Positions 32,887 to 43,400 of a DNA stretch of 64,000 nucleotides are shown piece after piece. The DNA is from Bartonella taylorii 8TBB (lineage in GTDB: Bacteria; Pseudomonadota; Alphaproteobacteria; Rhizobiales; Rhizobiaceae): contig NZ_CADEAG010000004.1 in NCBI RefSeq assembly GCF_902825155.1, positions 104,670-168,669 of the forward strand, given 5' to 3'. Under the pieces are notes generated by a model. The model saw only the letters and a list, made by a program, of their open reading frames with translations. It was not told the origin of the DNA and ran no database searches. Every line of letters starts with the position of its first letter. The stretch's first letter is position 1. Both the position numbers and the translations under genes were made by a program.

Positions 32887-34132
32887 TCCATATGATGCTC
32901 AAGGTGTCATCAAGCCATTTATGGTAATCGCGAGCTTCTTCGTTTGAGGCATGAACAGAGAAAATAAAACCAGGATATCCACCGAATGCTGGTGGAGGTG
33001 GTGAAATATGATCAATTTCAAAGAAAATGATAGTTCTAGTAGTTAGTGGATGCTGTACAACCTTATCTAAACCTGAAAATCCAGAAAACCGTCCATGACC
33101 ACGAAGAGGAATAATGTAATTTGCTGCCACTTTTTCAGCTGGGAGTACATCGGGAAGATCTAAGTTTTGTTTAGCTAAAGCAGCATTCATGCATAGTTTT
33201 CCAAATGAAATCCCTGTACCTTGCTCCACAATAAAATGGGAAACACCTGACCCACCTATACGAGCGCCGATCTCAATTACATAAGGTAAGTCATTGGCAT
33301 CTAAGCGTAGCTCTACATGAGCAGCTCCCATATTTATACCAAGAGCTTTAACCCCAGAGCATGCAGCCTTACATAAAGAAATAATTAAAGGATCGTCTAT
33401 ATCACGGCGTTGACGATAAATTGTTTCTTCGAACCATGGTCCTTCAGGTTGTCCCTTGTCTCCAACGGCCAAAACGTGCACACCTGCTGTATCGACAAAG
33501 CATTCCACAACAAACTCTTTTCCTGGTAAATACTGTTCTACTACTAAACCTACAGATTTATTTTTATAGTTGAAACGTGCCATATCTTTATGCTGAACAT
33601 TCCATACCGCTTTGATGAGATCAGGAAATTCTTCAGAATTTTTAGCTAACATTACGCCTATACTACCAGCTCCAGAAACGGGTTTAATGACTAGCGGCCA
33701 ACCCAAAGCATGGGCTTGTGATAGATCTTCTGGATTATCTATATAAAAAAATCTTGGTGTTCTAAGCCCTGCTTTAACAAAAGCTTGACGCATTAGATAT
33801 TTGTTCCGAGTTAATGCCGCTACTTCTGGATCAATACTGGGAGTATTGATTTTTTTTGCAGCTAAAGCTGTCCATATGATGGCTTTTTCGCAAAGAGTCA
33901 TAACCCCACCAATATTGCGTTCTTTCACTCCGGCTGCAAAAGCGTCTAGAGCTAAGTCTGGATTATCAAAAACAGGAAGTTGCCAACTTGAAGTTACTGC
34001 CGCAGGTGGCTGAATAGGTGCACTTTCAGCGATATCATAAATCATTACTAATTCGATGTTAGCTGCTTTCGCAGCTTCAAATATAAAGGGTAGTTTTGCA
34101 TTACGCTGACAAACTAACGCCAATTTTTTCAT
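32867..34132 (-). CDS. ATP-grasp ligase of unknown substrate
   Basis: The protein has 421 residues. An N-terminal pre-ATP-grasp domain (about 1-110) is followed by the ATP-grasp fold, with PLVIKPVSGAGSIGVML as the ATP loop near residue 155, VVEQYLPGKEFVVEC, and the Mg-binding end AAHVELRLDANDLPYVIEIG. The overall plan resembles amino-acid and dipeptide ligases (BacD, carnosine-synthase-like), but the substrate cannot be told. AAGGA precedes the ATG. It lies 12 bases after the DMT exporter gene on the same strand, so the product may be exported by that protein. Its 3' end overlaps the IS6 remnant, suggesting arrival with a mobile element. Confidence 0.8.
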   Translation of the reverse strand: MKKLALVCQRNAKLPFIFEAAKAANIELVMIYDIAESAPIQPPAAVTSSWQLPVFDNPDLALDAFAAGVKERNIGGVMTLCEKAIIWTALAAKKINTPSIDPEVAALTRNKYLMRQAFVKAGLRTPRFFYIDNPEDLSQAHALGWPLVIKPVSGAGSIGVMLAKNSEEFPDLIKAVWNVQHKDMARFNYKNKSVGLVVEQYLPGKEFVVECFVDTAGVHVLAVGDKGQPEGPWFEETIYRQRRDIDDPLIISLCKAACSGVKALGINMGAAHVELRLDANDLPYVIEIGARIGGSGVSHFIVEQGTGISFGKLCMNAALAKQNLDLPDVLPAEKVAANYIIPLRGHGRFSGFSGLDKVVQHPLTTRTIIFFEIDHISPPPPAFGGYPGFIFSVHASNEEARDYHKWLDDTLSIIWKDHVYQ

Positions 34133-34144
34133 TTTATTTTTTCC

Positions 34145-35077
34145 TTATAATTTAGAATTTTTGGAACGGTGTTTCAGTTGCCATCCAGATACTTTTGATG
34201 CATCTATAAATAAGAGTATCATCCCTATAACAACTACAATCATAGCAATTATTTTGATAGCACTTAGAGAAGTTCTAGAACCAATTATCCATTCACATGC
34301 CACTACTGCAAAAGGAGCTAATACGCCGATAGTATTGGCGTATAATACGCCTCCTTCGGCTAAAACTTTTTGGTACAATACGTAACCTGGTGCAGATAAA
34401 AAGGCTCCTAAAATCAATATCTTAAATATATCTTCTAACTTAAGATGTAATAGTGGAGCAGAATCAAAAATGAATAATGGCATAAATGATGCTGCAGAAA
34501 TTGTAGTAATCCAAGCCAGTGCGGATAGCAAAGGTAAATTTTTAAGATAACGTTTAGACAACAAGCCATAAATAGAGTAAGAAAGTGCTGCTATTAAAGC
34601 AAGACCTATCCCTATCAAGCTATAATATCCATCCTCTACACTGTTTATATTGAATGCTACAGCTGCTACACTAACAATTATCACCCCGCCAAGCTTCAGC
34701 CATGAGAACTCAAGGCCATGAGTCAGTGCACCCAATATATAGGTAATACCTGGAATAGTGGCGAGCACCATAGTTAAATCACTAGCTTTGAGCGATTTTA
34801 AAGCGCCAAAGCTGCATACAAAATACAGCGAGAATCCTAATACTGATAGAATTAAAAAAGAAGGCATCATTGCAAGCAACGGTAATGATCTTAAAACGGC
34901 TTTCTCACGAAATACTACGATCAACCACAAAGCTGCAGCAGTAGCACATAACCTAAGTCCAACTGCATGCATTACCGGTATACTGTTAACCAAATTCTTA
35001 GATAATAACCAACTTATGGAAAACAACGCTAGAATAGTAAAAGTAAAGAATAATAACCGTCCTTTTAAAAAACTCAA
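34145..35077 (-). CDS. DMT superfamily (EamA-like) exporter
   Basis: The protein has 310 residues with about ten membrane helices arranged as two EamA repeats, and a basic tail (KHRSKNSKL). Such proteins export amino acids or other metabolites. The start is a TTG at 35077, supported by a strong GGAGGAT 7 bases upstream and by a TTGA overlap with the stop of the preceding broken gene, a sign of former translational coupling. The partner ATP-grasp gene follows after 67 codon-free bases or less, so synthesis and export of one compound is the natural guess. Confidence 0.8.
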   Translation of the reverse strand: MSFLKGRLLFFTFTILALFSISWLLSKNLVNSIPVMHAVGLRLCATAAALWLIVVFREKAVLRSLPLLAMMPSFLILSVLGFSLYFVCSFGALKSLKASDLTMVLATIPGITYILGALTHGLEFSWLKLGGVIIVSVAAVAFNINSVEDGYYSLIGIGLALIAALSYSIYGLLSKRYLKNLPLLSALAWITTISAASFMPLFIFDSAPLLHLKLEDIFKILILGAFLSAPGYVLYQKVLAEGGVLYANTIGVLAPFAVVACEWIIGSRTSLSAIKIIAMIVVVIGMILLFIDASKVSGWQLKHRSKNSKL

Positions 35078-35455
35078 TGATTTAATCCTCCAATCACTCG
35101 CCGTGCATAATATGATGTTGAAAAATCAAATCGTGACTTTGGAGTTTTCGGCTTCCCAAGGTTATTTTGGATATAATCTTTAGCACCTGCTAAATAAGCG
35201 TCATCATCCAATGCTTCAAGTGCTTCTATATCTACGATTATCAATGGTATTACTTCTTTAAGACGCTCCAAATCAAATTGAAGATAACCTCACCCCGTTT
35301 AATCAATGCTTTGTTACGCATCAATATTTCAAAAAGTAAGATACCTGTACCAGCATCGAACGTCATATGGTGGTCATAACCTTTTGGATAACGAAATATG
35401 CGTTCTAATAGGACAAACTCAGATATTTCTTTCCAAAACTTTGGACGATTTTATA
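35074..35455 (-). pseudogene. Broken gene of unknown function, 5'-truncated and frameshifted
   Basis: Two minus-strand frames join into one plausible protein. The upstream part reads FWKEISEFVLLERIFRYPKG, YDHHMTFDAGTGILLFEIL and MRNKALIKRGE. A frame change near 35275-35295 leads to YLQFDLERLKEVIPLIIVD and on to a normal stop at 35074. The 65-codon ORF left at 35074-35271 is only the tail. The 5' end is cut at an in-frame stop near 35455. I do not recognise the family. Its stop overlaps the exporter start, so it was once the first gene of a three-gene operon with the exporter and ATP-grasp ligase. Confidence 0.7.
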
Positions 35456-35870
35456 GCATAATACGCACTGTAATTAAGTCCACTTTATAGTTTCTTCTAG
35501 TAAAACGCTAAAACAGAAAAAGCGCTTATCACTCAAAAAAAGTTACGGAGCAATAACCTTTGATCATCATCCTGCTTTTCTAGTAGCTGTTGTGGTGCAC
35601 CAATTGACATTATTCGTCAACTATATCAACAACAACATAACGTACCTGATATGTAAAATTTATATGCCTTATATCCCCTTAAACAATAAAGTTTTACGGC
35701 ATAATAGTATAAAGAAACTGTAGAAAAAATTATAAATGATATGTGCCAGATTTATCACTAAAAATACAACTCTTTAACAATAATTACTTATCAAGAGATC
35801 TCTGTAACACTTTATCAAATCTACAAAAATTGCACAAATAAAAACGAAAAAAATCCTTCTGTGATTCTAT
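35456..35870. other. Island edge between the broken gene and rluC
   Basis: About 415 bases without an intact gene. On the plus strand, around 35588-35657, one frame ends as CCGAPIDIIRQLYQQQHNVPDM followed by TAA; this could be the last codons of a lost gene, but I cannot name it. No inverted terminal repeat was found. Confidence 0.35.
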
Positions 35871-36854
35871 CTATTCTGTCTCACCATCATTTTCATTAAA
35901 AGCCAAAAGATTAAAACTTTGTACCATATGAGGTGGTAAAGGTGCGATAATATCCAAAACCCCTCCTGAAGGATGAGGAATACGAATACGGCGCGCATGA
36001 AGGTGAAGACGGTTTTGAATTCCTCCTGGTAATGCCCAATTACTATCAGAAAAAAAATATTTTGAATCACCAATGATAGGATGATCCATATGGGCGGCAT
36101 GCACACGTAGCTGATGTGTTCTCCCCGTATAGGGTTCCATTTCAAGCCACGAAAGAGCTCTCCCCCTAGTATCTAAAACGCGATAGTAAGAAACCGCATG
36201 GTTAGAATCTGGCTCTCCATGTTCACAAACACGCATTTTATCACCTTGTGCAGTGATATCCTTCACCACCCATGTTGAAATTTTATCCTGCTTTTTTTTA
36301 GGCACTCCCCGAACCAATGCCCAATAAATCTTTTTCGTTTCCCGTTCTCTAAAAGCAGCCGTTAAAGCCTGCGCAGCACTCCTAGATCGCGCAACAATGA
36401 GCACGCCAGATGTTTCACGATCAAGGCGGTGCACTAAACGTGGTTTTTCGCCTTTCTTATTGCGCCATACCTCAAGCATGCTATCCACGTGGCGCGTCAA
36501 ACCAGACCCCCCTTGTACAGCTAACCCCGCAGGCTTATTAAAAACAAAAATCTTTGGATCTTCATAGAGAAGCATTTTTTTTAAAACGGTTCCATCATCC
36601 TGTCCACGAAGTGTTTTATCCGTTATAGGAAAGCTTTCTTTATCATCAATAGGGAAAGGTGGAACGCGCACAACTTGCCCCATGAGAAGACGCGTATCGG
36701 TTTTAACACGCCCACCATCAACCCGTATCTGGCCAGAACGGAGCAACTTTTGTAAATATCCAAATCCAACTCTTGGATAATGCAATTTAAACCAGCGATC
36801 CAAGCGCATTCCGTTTTCATCTACCTCAACCTGTTTTATTTCGACGCCTACCAT
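35871..36854 (-). CDS. rluC: RluA/RluC-family 23S rRNA pseudouridine synthase
   Basis: The protein has 327 residues. An N-terminal S4 RNA-binding domain (MRLDRWFKLHYPRVGFGYLQ) is followed by the pseudouridine synthase domain with the catalytic aspartate in LVHRLDRETSGVLIVA, plus PYTGRTHQLRVH near the C-terminus. It isomerises uridines in 23S rRNA. GGAAG precedes the ATG. Its usual rhizobial neighbours (a HAD hydrolase and atp12 downstream) are interrupted by the accessory island. Confidence 0.92.
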   Translation of the reverse strand: MVGVEIKQVEVDENGMRLDRWFKLHYPRVGFGYLQKLLRSGQIRVDGGRVKTDTRLLMGQVVRVPPFPIDDKESFPITDKTLRGQDDGTVLKKMLLYEDPKIFVFNKPAGLAVQGGSGLTRHVDSMLEVWRNKKGEKPRLVHRLDRETSGVLIVARSRSAAQALTAAFRERETKKIYWALVRGVPKKKQDKISTWVVKDITAQGDKMRVCEHGEPDSNHAVSYYRVLDTRGRALSWLEMEPYTGRTHQLRVHAAHMDHPIIGDSKYFFSDSNWALPGGIQNRLHLHARRIRIPHPSGGVLDIIAPLPPHMVQSFNLLAFNENDGETE

Positions 36855-37062
36855 AATACTTCCCTTACCAGATAATTTTCTTGACCCGTTTTATGCCTTA
36901 AACACAAAAATACATATCTTATAGAACTGGCTTTATCACACCATATTACAGTCAGTATCTAAAATTGCATTTTCTTACTGATAAAATTTTATTAACTCAA
37001 AACCTAATGATTATCAGAACTATAACCTTTATACTTGTGATAACTATTGGAGATAATGCTCT

Positions 37063-38847
37063 GTGTCCTTATTCAAAACCTATACACGTGTTCTCAGCTA
37101 CCTAAACAGAGAAAAAAATACATCTCTTTTAATCTGTTCAGCAAATATTATATTGGCTATTATCACCATTGCAGAACCTATTTTATTTGGGCGTGTCATT
37201 GATGCTATCGCAGAAAAATCAGGTATTGTTTTAACTCTCACCATTTGGGTCTGTTTTGGGCTTTCACATATTATTGCTTATGTCCTTGTTGCTCGCGGTG
37301 CTGATCGTTTAGCACATAGACGTCGCTTAGCTGTTTTAACGGAATCCTTTGAGCGTATCATTGCTATGCCTTTAATCTGGCATCAACAACGCGGAACTTC
37401 TAACACTCTCCATACACTCTTACGCGCCGTAGACTCTATGTCAACCATATGGCTTGATTTTATGCGTCAGCATCTCTCAACGCTTGTCACCTTATTCGTT
37501 CTCATCCCCATAGCCTTTAACATGAATTGGCGTCTTTCAACAGTCTTGGTTGTACTCGCCATCATTTATCTACTGATTGCACGTTTAGTGATGCAAAAAA
37601 CAAAAGATGGACAAGCCGCTGTAGAAAGCTACCATCATAACCTTTTTAAACATGTCAGCGATTCAATCTCTAACGTTTCCATTGTACAAAGCTATAATCG
37701 AATAAAGGAAGAAAGTTCCACATTGCATCAACATACAAACAATCTTCTTAAAGCACAAAACCCTGTTCTCAATTGGTGGGCTCTTGCAAGTGGCTTAAAC
37801 CGAATGGCCTCAACCATTTCGATAGTTTGTGTTCTTCTGCTTGGAGCTTTTTTTGTAGCAAAAAACCAATTACGTGTAGGTGAGGTGGTCGCGTTTGTCG
37901 GATTTGCACAATTAATGATTTGTCGTCTGGATCAAATGAGCAATTTCATTAATTTAACCGTATCCTTACAAGCAAAATTACAAGATTTTTTTGCAATGGA
38001 AGACTCAACCTTTCATATCAACGGACCTGAAAATCTACCTTCCCTCCAAAATGTTAAAGGTGCCATAGAATTTCATCACGTTACTTATAAATTCCCAAAT
38101 TCTTCTCAAGGTGTTTTTGACATTTCCTTTGAAGTTAAAACAGGACAAACTGTTGCAATTGTGGGACCAACCGGATCTGGCAAAACAACATTAATCAATT
38201 TGTTGCAACGCGTGTACGATCCTACATTTGGACATATCTCTATTGATGGAATAGATATACGCTCTGTTAATCGCGAATCCTTACGCAAATCTTTAGCAAC
38301 AGTATTTCAAGACGCTGGCCTTTTTAATCGGACTATTCACGAAAACATCTCGATAGGAAAAGCAACCACAACGGAAGAGGAACTTTATGAAGCTGCAAAA
38401 ATAGCAGCTGCCCATGATTTTATTCTAACAAAAACCAATCGTTATGACACAATGGTCGGCGAGCGAGGTTCTCAATTGTCAGGTGGAGAAAGACAACGTT
38501 TAGCAATTGCGCGCGCTGTTTTAAAAAATGCCCCCATCCTCATTCTAGACGAAGCAACAAGTGCCCTTGATGTTGAAACGGAAGCGCGCGTTAAAGATGC
38601 TCTCGATTGCATAAATCACAATCGTACCACTTTTATTATAGCACATCGCCTTTCAACAATACGCGATGCTGATGTTGTGCTCTTTCTAGAACATGGTCGC
38701 TTAATTGAAAAAGGAAGCTTTCAAGAATTGATCAATAAAGGCGGGCGCTTTTATAAACTACTAAAAGCCAGCGGTTTAACAATCAAGCAACCAGCGATAG
38801 GAGAAGATGAAAACGTGTTCCCATTGCACGAAGCGATGGCATCATAG
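37063..38847 (+). CDS. ndvA: Cyclic beta-1,2-glucan ABC exporter NdvA/ChvA
   Basis: The protein has 594 residues: a six-helix ABC exporter domain followed by an ATPase with Walker A GPTGSGKTT, signature LSGGERQRLAIARA and Walker B ILILDEATSALD. The N-terminus (LSYLNREK, TIAEPILFGRVIDAI) and HQQRGTSNTLHTLLRA match NdvA/ChvA closely. That family exports cyclic beta-1,2-glucan to the periplasm and is needed for host interaction in rhizobia and Brucella. GTG start at 37063 with TTGGAGAT upstream. No glucan synthase (ndvB/chvB) lies nearby. Confidence 0.9.
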   Translation: MSLFKTYTRVLSYLNREKNTSLLICSANIILAIITIAEPILFGRVIDAIAEKSGIVLTLTIWVCFGLSHIIAYVLVARGADRLAHRRRLAVLTESFERIIAMPLIWHQQRGTSNTLHTLLRAVDSMSTIWLDFMRQHLSTLVTLFVLIPIAFNMNWRLSTVLVVLAIIYLLIARLVMQKTKDGQAAVESYHHNLFKHVSDSISNVSIVQSYNRIKEESSTLHQHTNNLLKAQNPVLNWWALASGLNRMASTISIVCVLLLGAFFVAKNQLRVGEVVAFVGFAQLMICRLDQMSNFINLTVSLQAKLQDFFAMEDSTFHINGPENLPSLQNVKGAIEFHHVTYKFPNSSQGVFDISFEVKTGQTVAIVGPTGSGKTTLINLLQRVYDPTFGHISIDGIDIRSVNRESLRKSLATVFQDAGLFNRTIHENISIGKATTTEEELYEAAKIAAAHDFILTKTNRYDTMVGERGSQLSGGERQRLAIARAVLKNAPILILDEATSALDVETEARVKDALDCINHNRTTFIIAHRLSTIRDADVVLFLEHGRLIEKGSFQELINKGGRFYKLLKASGLTIKQPAIGEDENVFPLHEAMAS

Positions 38848-38907
38848 AACAAGCGCTCCCTCTTTAAAAAATCTCGAAGCGAAGCAACACAAATAACCAA
38901 TCAGAAA

Positions 38908-41571
38908 TTATCTTTCAAGAAAAGCTTTTAGTGCCGCCAATGCCTCAGCAGCCTTATTCCCATCAGGCCCACCAGCCTGCGCTATATCAGGACGGCCACC
39001 ACCACCTTTGCCCCCAAGGATACCTGAAACAATGCGCACCAAATCAACAGCATTTAACTTATCAGTCAAATCATCCGTAACACCAACAACAGCACTCCCC
39101 TTACTATCCTCTGAAATACCTATGAAAGCAACAACACCAGATCCAATTTGCTTCTTTCCAGAATCCACTAATGCTTTAAGATCTCGTGGTAAAATATTTT
39201 CAACAACACGCCCCATAAAAGAAATGCCATTGATGATAGTAATATCTTCTTGACCACTCTTCATGTCCCCACCATTCAAAGCAATTTTCTTGCGCGCATC
39301 ATTCAACTCTTTTTCAAGTCTACGACGATCATCAAGCAAAATCCGAACACGTTCTTCTACATCAGCAGAAGAAGTCTTTAAAAGATCAGCAATTTCACGG
39401 ATATGCTCCTCTTGGCGGTTCAGGTATAGGCGTGCCGCTGTACCTGTTAAAGCTTCGATACGACGAACTCCAGCTGCTACAGAACTTTCAGAAACAATAT
39501 GAATAAAACCGATATCTCCTGTTCTCTTCACATGTGTGCCACCACAAAGCTCAATTGACCAATTCTTCTTTAATTCTTCCTGTTCACATTGGTTCCCCAT
39601 AGAAACAACACGAACTTCGTCACCATATTTTTCACCAAATAACGCCATAGCCCCTTCAGAAATTGCATCATCCACGAGCATAAGGCGAGTTGTTACCTCA
39701 CTATTTTGCAAAACAATATCGTTTGCTAAATCTTCTATTTTTTTCAGTTCTTCTAAAGAAACAGGTTTTGGATGAGAAAAATCAAATCGTAACCGATCTG
39801 GCAATACAAGAGATCCCTTCTGTGTAACATGAGCTCCCAATATTTGGCGTAAAGCTTCGTGTAATAAATGGGTAGCAGAATGATTCACACGAATTTTCTT
39901 ACGACGAACAACATCAACGGCTAATTCTACACAATCAAACGTCTTTGCCCGACCAGATTTCACTTCACCAATATGGATAAAAACACCATCACCTTTTTTC
40001 TGGGTATCATGCACCTCAAAAATAAAATTTTCATGAGAAATGATACCGCTATCACCAATCTGTCCACCAGATTCACCATAAAAAGGTGTCTGATTTACAA
40101 CAAGAACGGCTTTCTGCCCTGAAGAAATATGATCAACAATTGTACCATCATAAACAAAAGCTGTAAGAATACCTTTAGCTGTGTCAGTCTCATAACCTAA
40201 AAATTCTGTGGCCCCCACTTTCTCACGAAGAGAAAACCAGATCTTTTCCGTAACGGCTTCTCCGGAACCAGTCCAATTGGCACGCGCTTCCTCTTTCTGA
40301 CGTTCCATCACCTTATCAAAAGCGTCAACGTCAACAAATATTCCGCGACGACGCAGAACATCTTGCGTCAAATCAAGCGGAAAACCATAGGTATCATAAA
40401 GCTTGAAAGCAACTTCACCACTCAAAGATTCTCCTTCTTTAAGAGTGGTACTTGCTTCATTCAACAAACCGAGTCCCCGTTCAAGTGTTTTACGAAAACG
40501 CGTTTCTTCTAACTTCAAAGTTTCTGAAATCAAAGATTCAGCACGCACCAACTCAGGATACGCTTGTCCCATTTCGTGAATTAAAGCAGGCAAAAGCCGC
40601 CACATTAAAGGTTCTTTAGCACCAAGGAGGTGCGCATGACGCATAGCACGACGCATAATACGGCGTAAAACATATCCCCTTCCTTCATTGGAAGGAAGAA
40701 CACCATCAGCAATCAAAAACGCACATGAGCGAAGATGATCAGCAATCACGCGATGGCTCGCAACAAACTCACCCGTCGCCTCAACCCCTGTTATCTCTTG
40801 GGATACAGCAATTAATGCACGAAAAAGATCAATGTCATAATTATCATGAACACCCTGTAAAACAGCAGCAATGCGCTCTAATCCCATGCCTGTATCAATA
40901 GAAGGATGAGGCAACTCAACACGCTCTTCTTTGCTTATCTGCTCATACTGCATAAAAACAAGATTCCAAATTTCAATAAAGCGATCGCCATCTTCATCTG
41001 CACTTCCAGGTGGTCCTCCAAAAATTCCATCGCCATGATCATAAAAAATCTCTGAACAAGGACCACAAGGACCTGTATCTCCCATCGCCCAAAAATTATC
41101 AGACGTTGCAATACGAACAATTTTTTCATCAGGAAGACCTGAAATTTTACGCCATAATTCAGCAGCTACATCATCACTATAATAAACTGTCACCAACAAC
41201 TTCTCTTTTGGAAGACAAAATTCTTTTGTTAAAAGATTCCATGATAAAAAAATGGCTTCTTCTTTAAAATAATCACCAAAAGAAAAATTACCTAACATTT
41301 CAAAAAATGTATGATGGCGTGCTGTATAGCCAACATTATCAAGGTCATTATGCTTTCCACCGGCACGGACACATTTTTGCGCCGTTGCTGCCTGCTTATA
41401 AGGACGCTGTTCAAGTCCAGTAAAAACATTTTTAAACTGCACCATTCCTGCATTTGTAAACATGAGTGTAGGATCATTACGCGGAACGAGAGGGCTAGAA
41501 GAAAGAACTTTATGCCCATTAAGATGAAAATAATCTAGGAAAGTTGACCGTATACTATTAACACTATTCAT
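38908..41571 (-). CDS. alaS: Alanyl-tRNA synthetase
   Basis: The protein has 887 residues with the full class II catalytic core at the N-terminus ([49 protein letters not shown]), the editing domain with [11 protein letters not shown] and [13 protein letters not shown], and the C-terminal DHHA1 glycine-rich domain ([16 protein letters not shown]). It charges tRNA-Ala and clears mischarged Ser/Gly. It lies 199 bases downstream of recA, the recA-alaS order common in this order. Confidence 0.97.
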   Translation of the reverse strand: MNSVNSIRSTFLDYFHLNGHKVLSSSPLVPRNDPTLMFTNAGMVQFKNVFTGLEQRPYKQAATAQKCVRAGGKHNDLDNVGYTARHHTFFEMLGNFSFGDYFKEEAIFLSWNLLTKEFCLPKEKLLVTVYYSDDVAAELWRKISGLPDEKIVRIATSDNFWAMGDTGPCGPCSEIFYDHGDGIFGGPPGSADEDGDRFIEIWNLVFMQYEQISKEERVELPHPSIDTGMGLERIAAVLQGVHDNYDIDLFRALIAVSQEITGVEATGEFVASHRVIADHLRSCAFLIADGVLPSNEGRGYVLRRIMRRAMRHAHLLGAKEPLMWRLLPALIHEMGQAYPELVRAESLISETLKLEETRFRKTLERGLGLLNEASTTLKEGESLSGEVAFKLYDTYGFPLDLTQDVLRRRGIFVDVDAFDKVMERQKEEARANWTGSGEAVTEKIWFSLREKVGATEFLGYETDTAKGILTAFVYDGTIVDHISSGQKAVLVVNQTPFYGESGGQIGDSGIISHENFIFEVHDTQKKGDGVFIHIGEVKSGRAKTFDCVELAVDVVRRKKIRVNHSATHLLHEALRQILGAHVTQKGSLVLPDRLRFDFSHPKPVSLEELKKIEDLANDIVLQNSEVTTRLMLVDDAISEGAMALFGEKYGDEVRVVSMGNQCEQEELKKNWSIELCGGTHVKRTGDIGFIHIVSESSVAAGVRRIEALTGTAARLYLNRQEEHIREIADLLKTSSADVEERVRILLDDRRRLEKELNDARKKIALNGGDMKSGQEDITIINGISFMGRVVENILPRDLKALVDSGKKQIGSGVVAFIGISEDSKGSAVVGVTDDLTDKLNAVDLVRIVSGILGGKGGGGRPDIAQAGGPDGNKAAEALAALKAFLER

Positions 41572-41770
41572 ATCGTAACCTGTAGAGTACAGCGCAAAAC
41601 CATAAAAACAAAATTCCCCTCATTAAATATCCTCTTTTCTACACGTAGAGTTAATTTAATCAAAGGGTGGATTTTTGTTCAAAGAAATTTAGAAATAAGC
41701 GATCTTAATATTTTAAAACTCTAACAAATAAAAAAATAAATGATGGCCACACATTCAGACAAGCACTCCA

Positions 41771-42814
41771 TCAAATTTCTTCATCGTTTTCTATACTTTC
41801 TGCCCCTACATTTTCTAACAATTCAATCGCAATCAGACCAGCATTTTGTCGCAAAGCTGTCTCGATTTCTGTAGCTATTTCTACGTGATCGCGTAAAAAC
41901 TGCTTCGCATTTTCCCGTCCCTGCCCTAAACGCTGAGAATTATAAGAAAACCATGCACCAGATTTTTCCACAACACCAACTTTGACACCCAAATCAATTA
42001 ACTCACCTACTTTGGAAATGCCTTCACCATAAATAATATCAAATTCAACTTGCTTAAACGGAGGAGCCAATTTATTTTTGACAACTTTAACACGTGTCTG
42101 ATTACCAACGATCATATCCCGATCTTTAATAGATCCAATACGACGAATATCTAAACGAACAGAAGCATAAAACTTTAAAGCGTTTCCGCCTGTTGTCGTT
42201 TCGGGAGAACCAAACATGACACCAATTTTCATGCGAATTTGATTAATAAAGATAACCATACAGTTAGAGCGAAAAATTGCTGCTGTTAGTTTTCGCAACG
42301 CTTTACTCATTAACCGAGCCTGCAGCCCAGGTAAAGCATCCCCCATTTCACCATCAATTTCTGCCCGTGGCGTCAAAGCCGCTACAGAATCAACAACAAG
42401 TACATCAACAGCACCAGAACGAACTAACGTTTCTGTAATTTCCAGTGCTTGTTCACCAGTATCAGGTTGAGAAATGAACAAATTTTCTAAATCAACACCA
42501 AGCTTACGCGCATAAATAGGATCAAGAGCATGCTCCGCATCAATAAAAGCACAAATCCCACCAATTTTTTGTGCCTCAGCAATAGCATGAAGAGCCAATG
42601 TTGTTTTCCCAGAACTTTCTGGTCCATAAATCTCAACAATACGCCCCTTTGGTAATCCACCAACACCCAAAGCAATATCCAAGGATAATGAGCCCGTTGG
42701 AATTGTTTCAATTTCAACAACCTGCTCCTTTTGCCCAAGACGCATAATTGAGCCTTTACCAAAAGAACGTTCAATTTGTGAGAGAGCAGCATCGAGAGCT
42801 TTTGTTTTATCCAC
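41771..42814 (-). CDS. recA: Recombinase A
   Basis: The protein has 347 residues. Walker A is GPESSGKTT, Walker B is [12 protein letters not shown], and the DNA-binding loop region includes [17 protein letters not shown]. It ends with a short acidic tail. It catalyses strand exchange and triggers SOS autocleavage of LexA. The start is a GTG at 42814 ([15 protein letters not shown]), with AAGGAT upstream, somewhat shorter than rhizobial RecA, which often has an N-terminal extension. I found no clear GAAC-N7-GAAC box in the 100 bases upstream. Confidence 0.97.
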   Translation of the reverse strand: MDKTKALDAALSQIERSFGKGSIMRLGQKEQVVEIETIPTGSLSLDIALGVGGLPKGRIVEIYGPESSGKTTLALHAIAEAQKIGGICAFIDAEHALDPIYARKLGVDLENLFISQPDTGEQALEITETLVRSGAVDVLVVDSVAALTPRAEIDGEMGDALPGLQARLMSKALRKLTAAIFRSNCMVIFINQIRMKIGVMFGSPETTTGGNALKFYASVRLDIRRIGSIKDRDMIVGNQTRVKVVKNKLAPPFKQVEFDIIYGEGISKVGELIDLGVKVGVVEKSGAWFSYNSQRLGQGRENAKQFLRDHVEIATEIETALRQNAGLIAIELLENVGAESIENDEEI

Positions 42815-43400
42815 GATTATATCCTTGACCGATTCATAACAACCAAACGTCCAGTGTACACTGTTATTTTAGCTTAACTAAAGTCTTGAATTTAAATTTT
42901 CACAGACTATTTCCATTTTTAACCTCACATTGTGTCAACAACAGATTATTACCATAAAAAAAGAATTGGTATTCCTTATCTTATGACAAAGAATCCCCAT
43001 AGTAAGAAAAGAAACTTGGCATATTTATATCTCTCCTCTAGAAAAGAAACAATTTAAATTTCAACATGGTACTTTATATACAGCATTTCTGATACTTTTT
43101 TGCAAACACTGAAGAAATCATATCTCTTAATCTAATCCCCCCTATTGATAGCCAAAAAAATTCTCATCAATCAAAACCACAATACATCGCACACAACTGA
43201 AATCACAAGTACAAAGCAGCGCATGAATTATAGCTAGACAAATATCTCTTAAATTTGATTTTTAAGGGTATATAAATTCTTACTATGAAGAAATAAGCAT
43301 TTAAGACATGCCATAGTCTGTTAATGAAATTATAATCACATAACTGATGTAAAATAAGTTTAAGATCTGTAAAAATCATATCTTAATTAAAATTGCATTT
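42815..43400. other. Intergenic region between recA and rarA
   Basis: About 585 very AT-rich bases with no supported gene. In several Rhizobiales rarA is followed by crcB and rluC; I see no legible crcB trace here. Confidence 0.5.

Noticed and set aside
42815..42920. A LexA box upstream of recA
   Set aside because: No pair of GAAC or GTTC half-sites with 7-base spacing could be found by eye.
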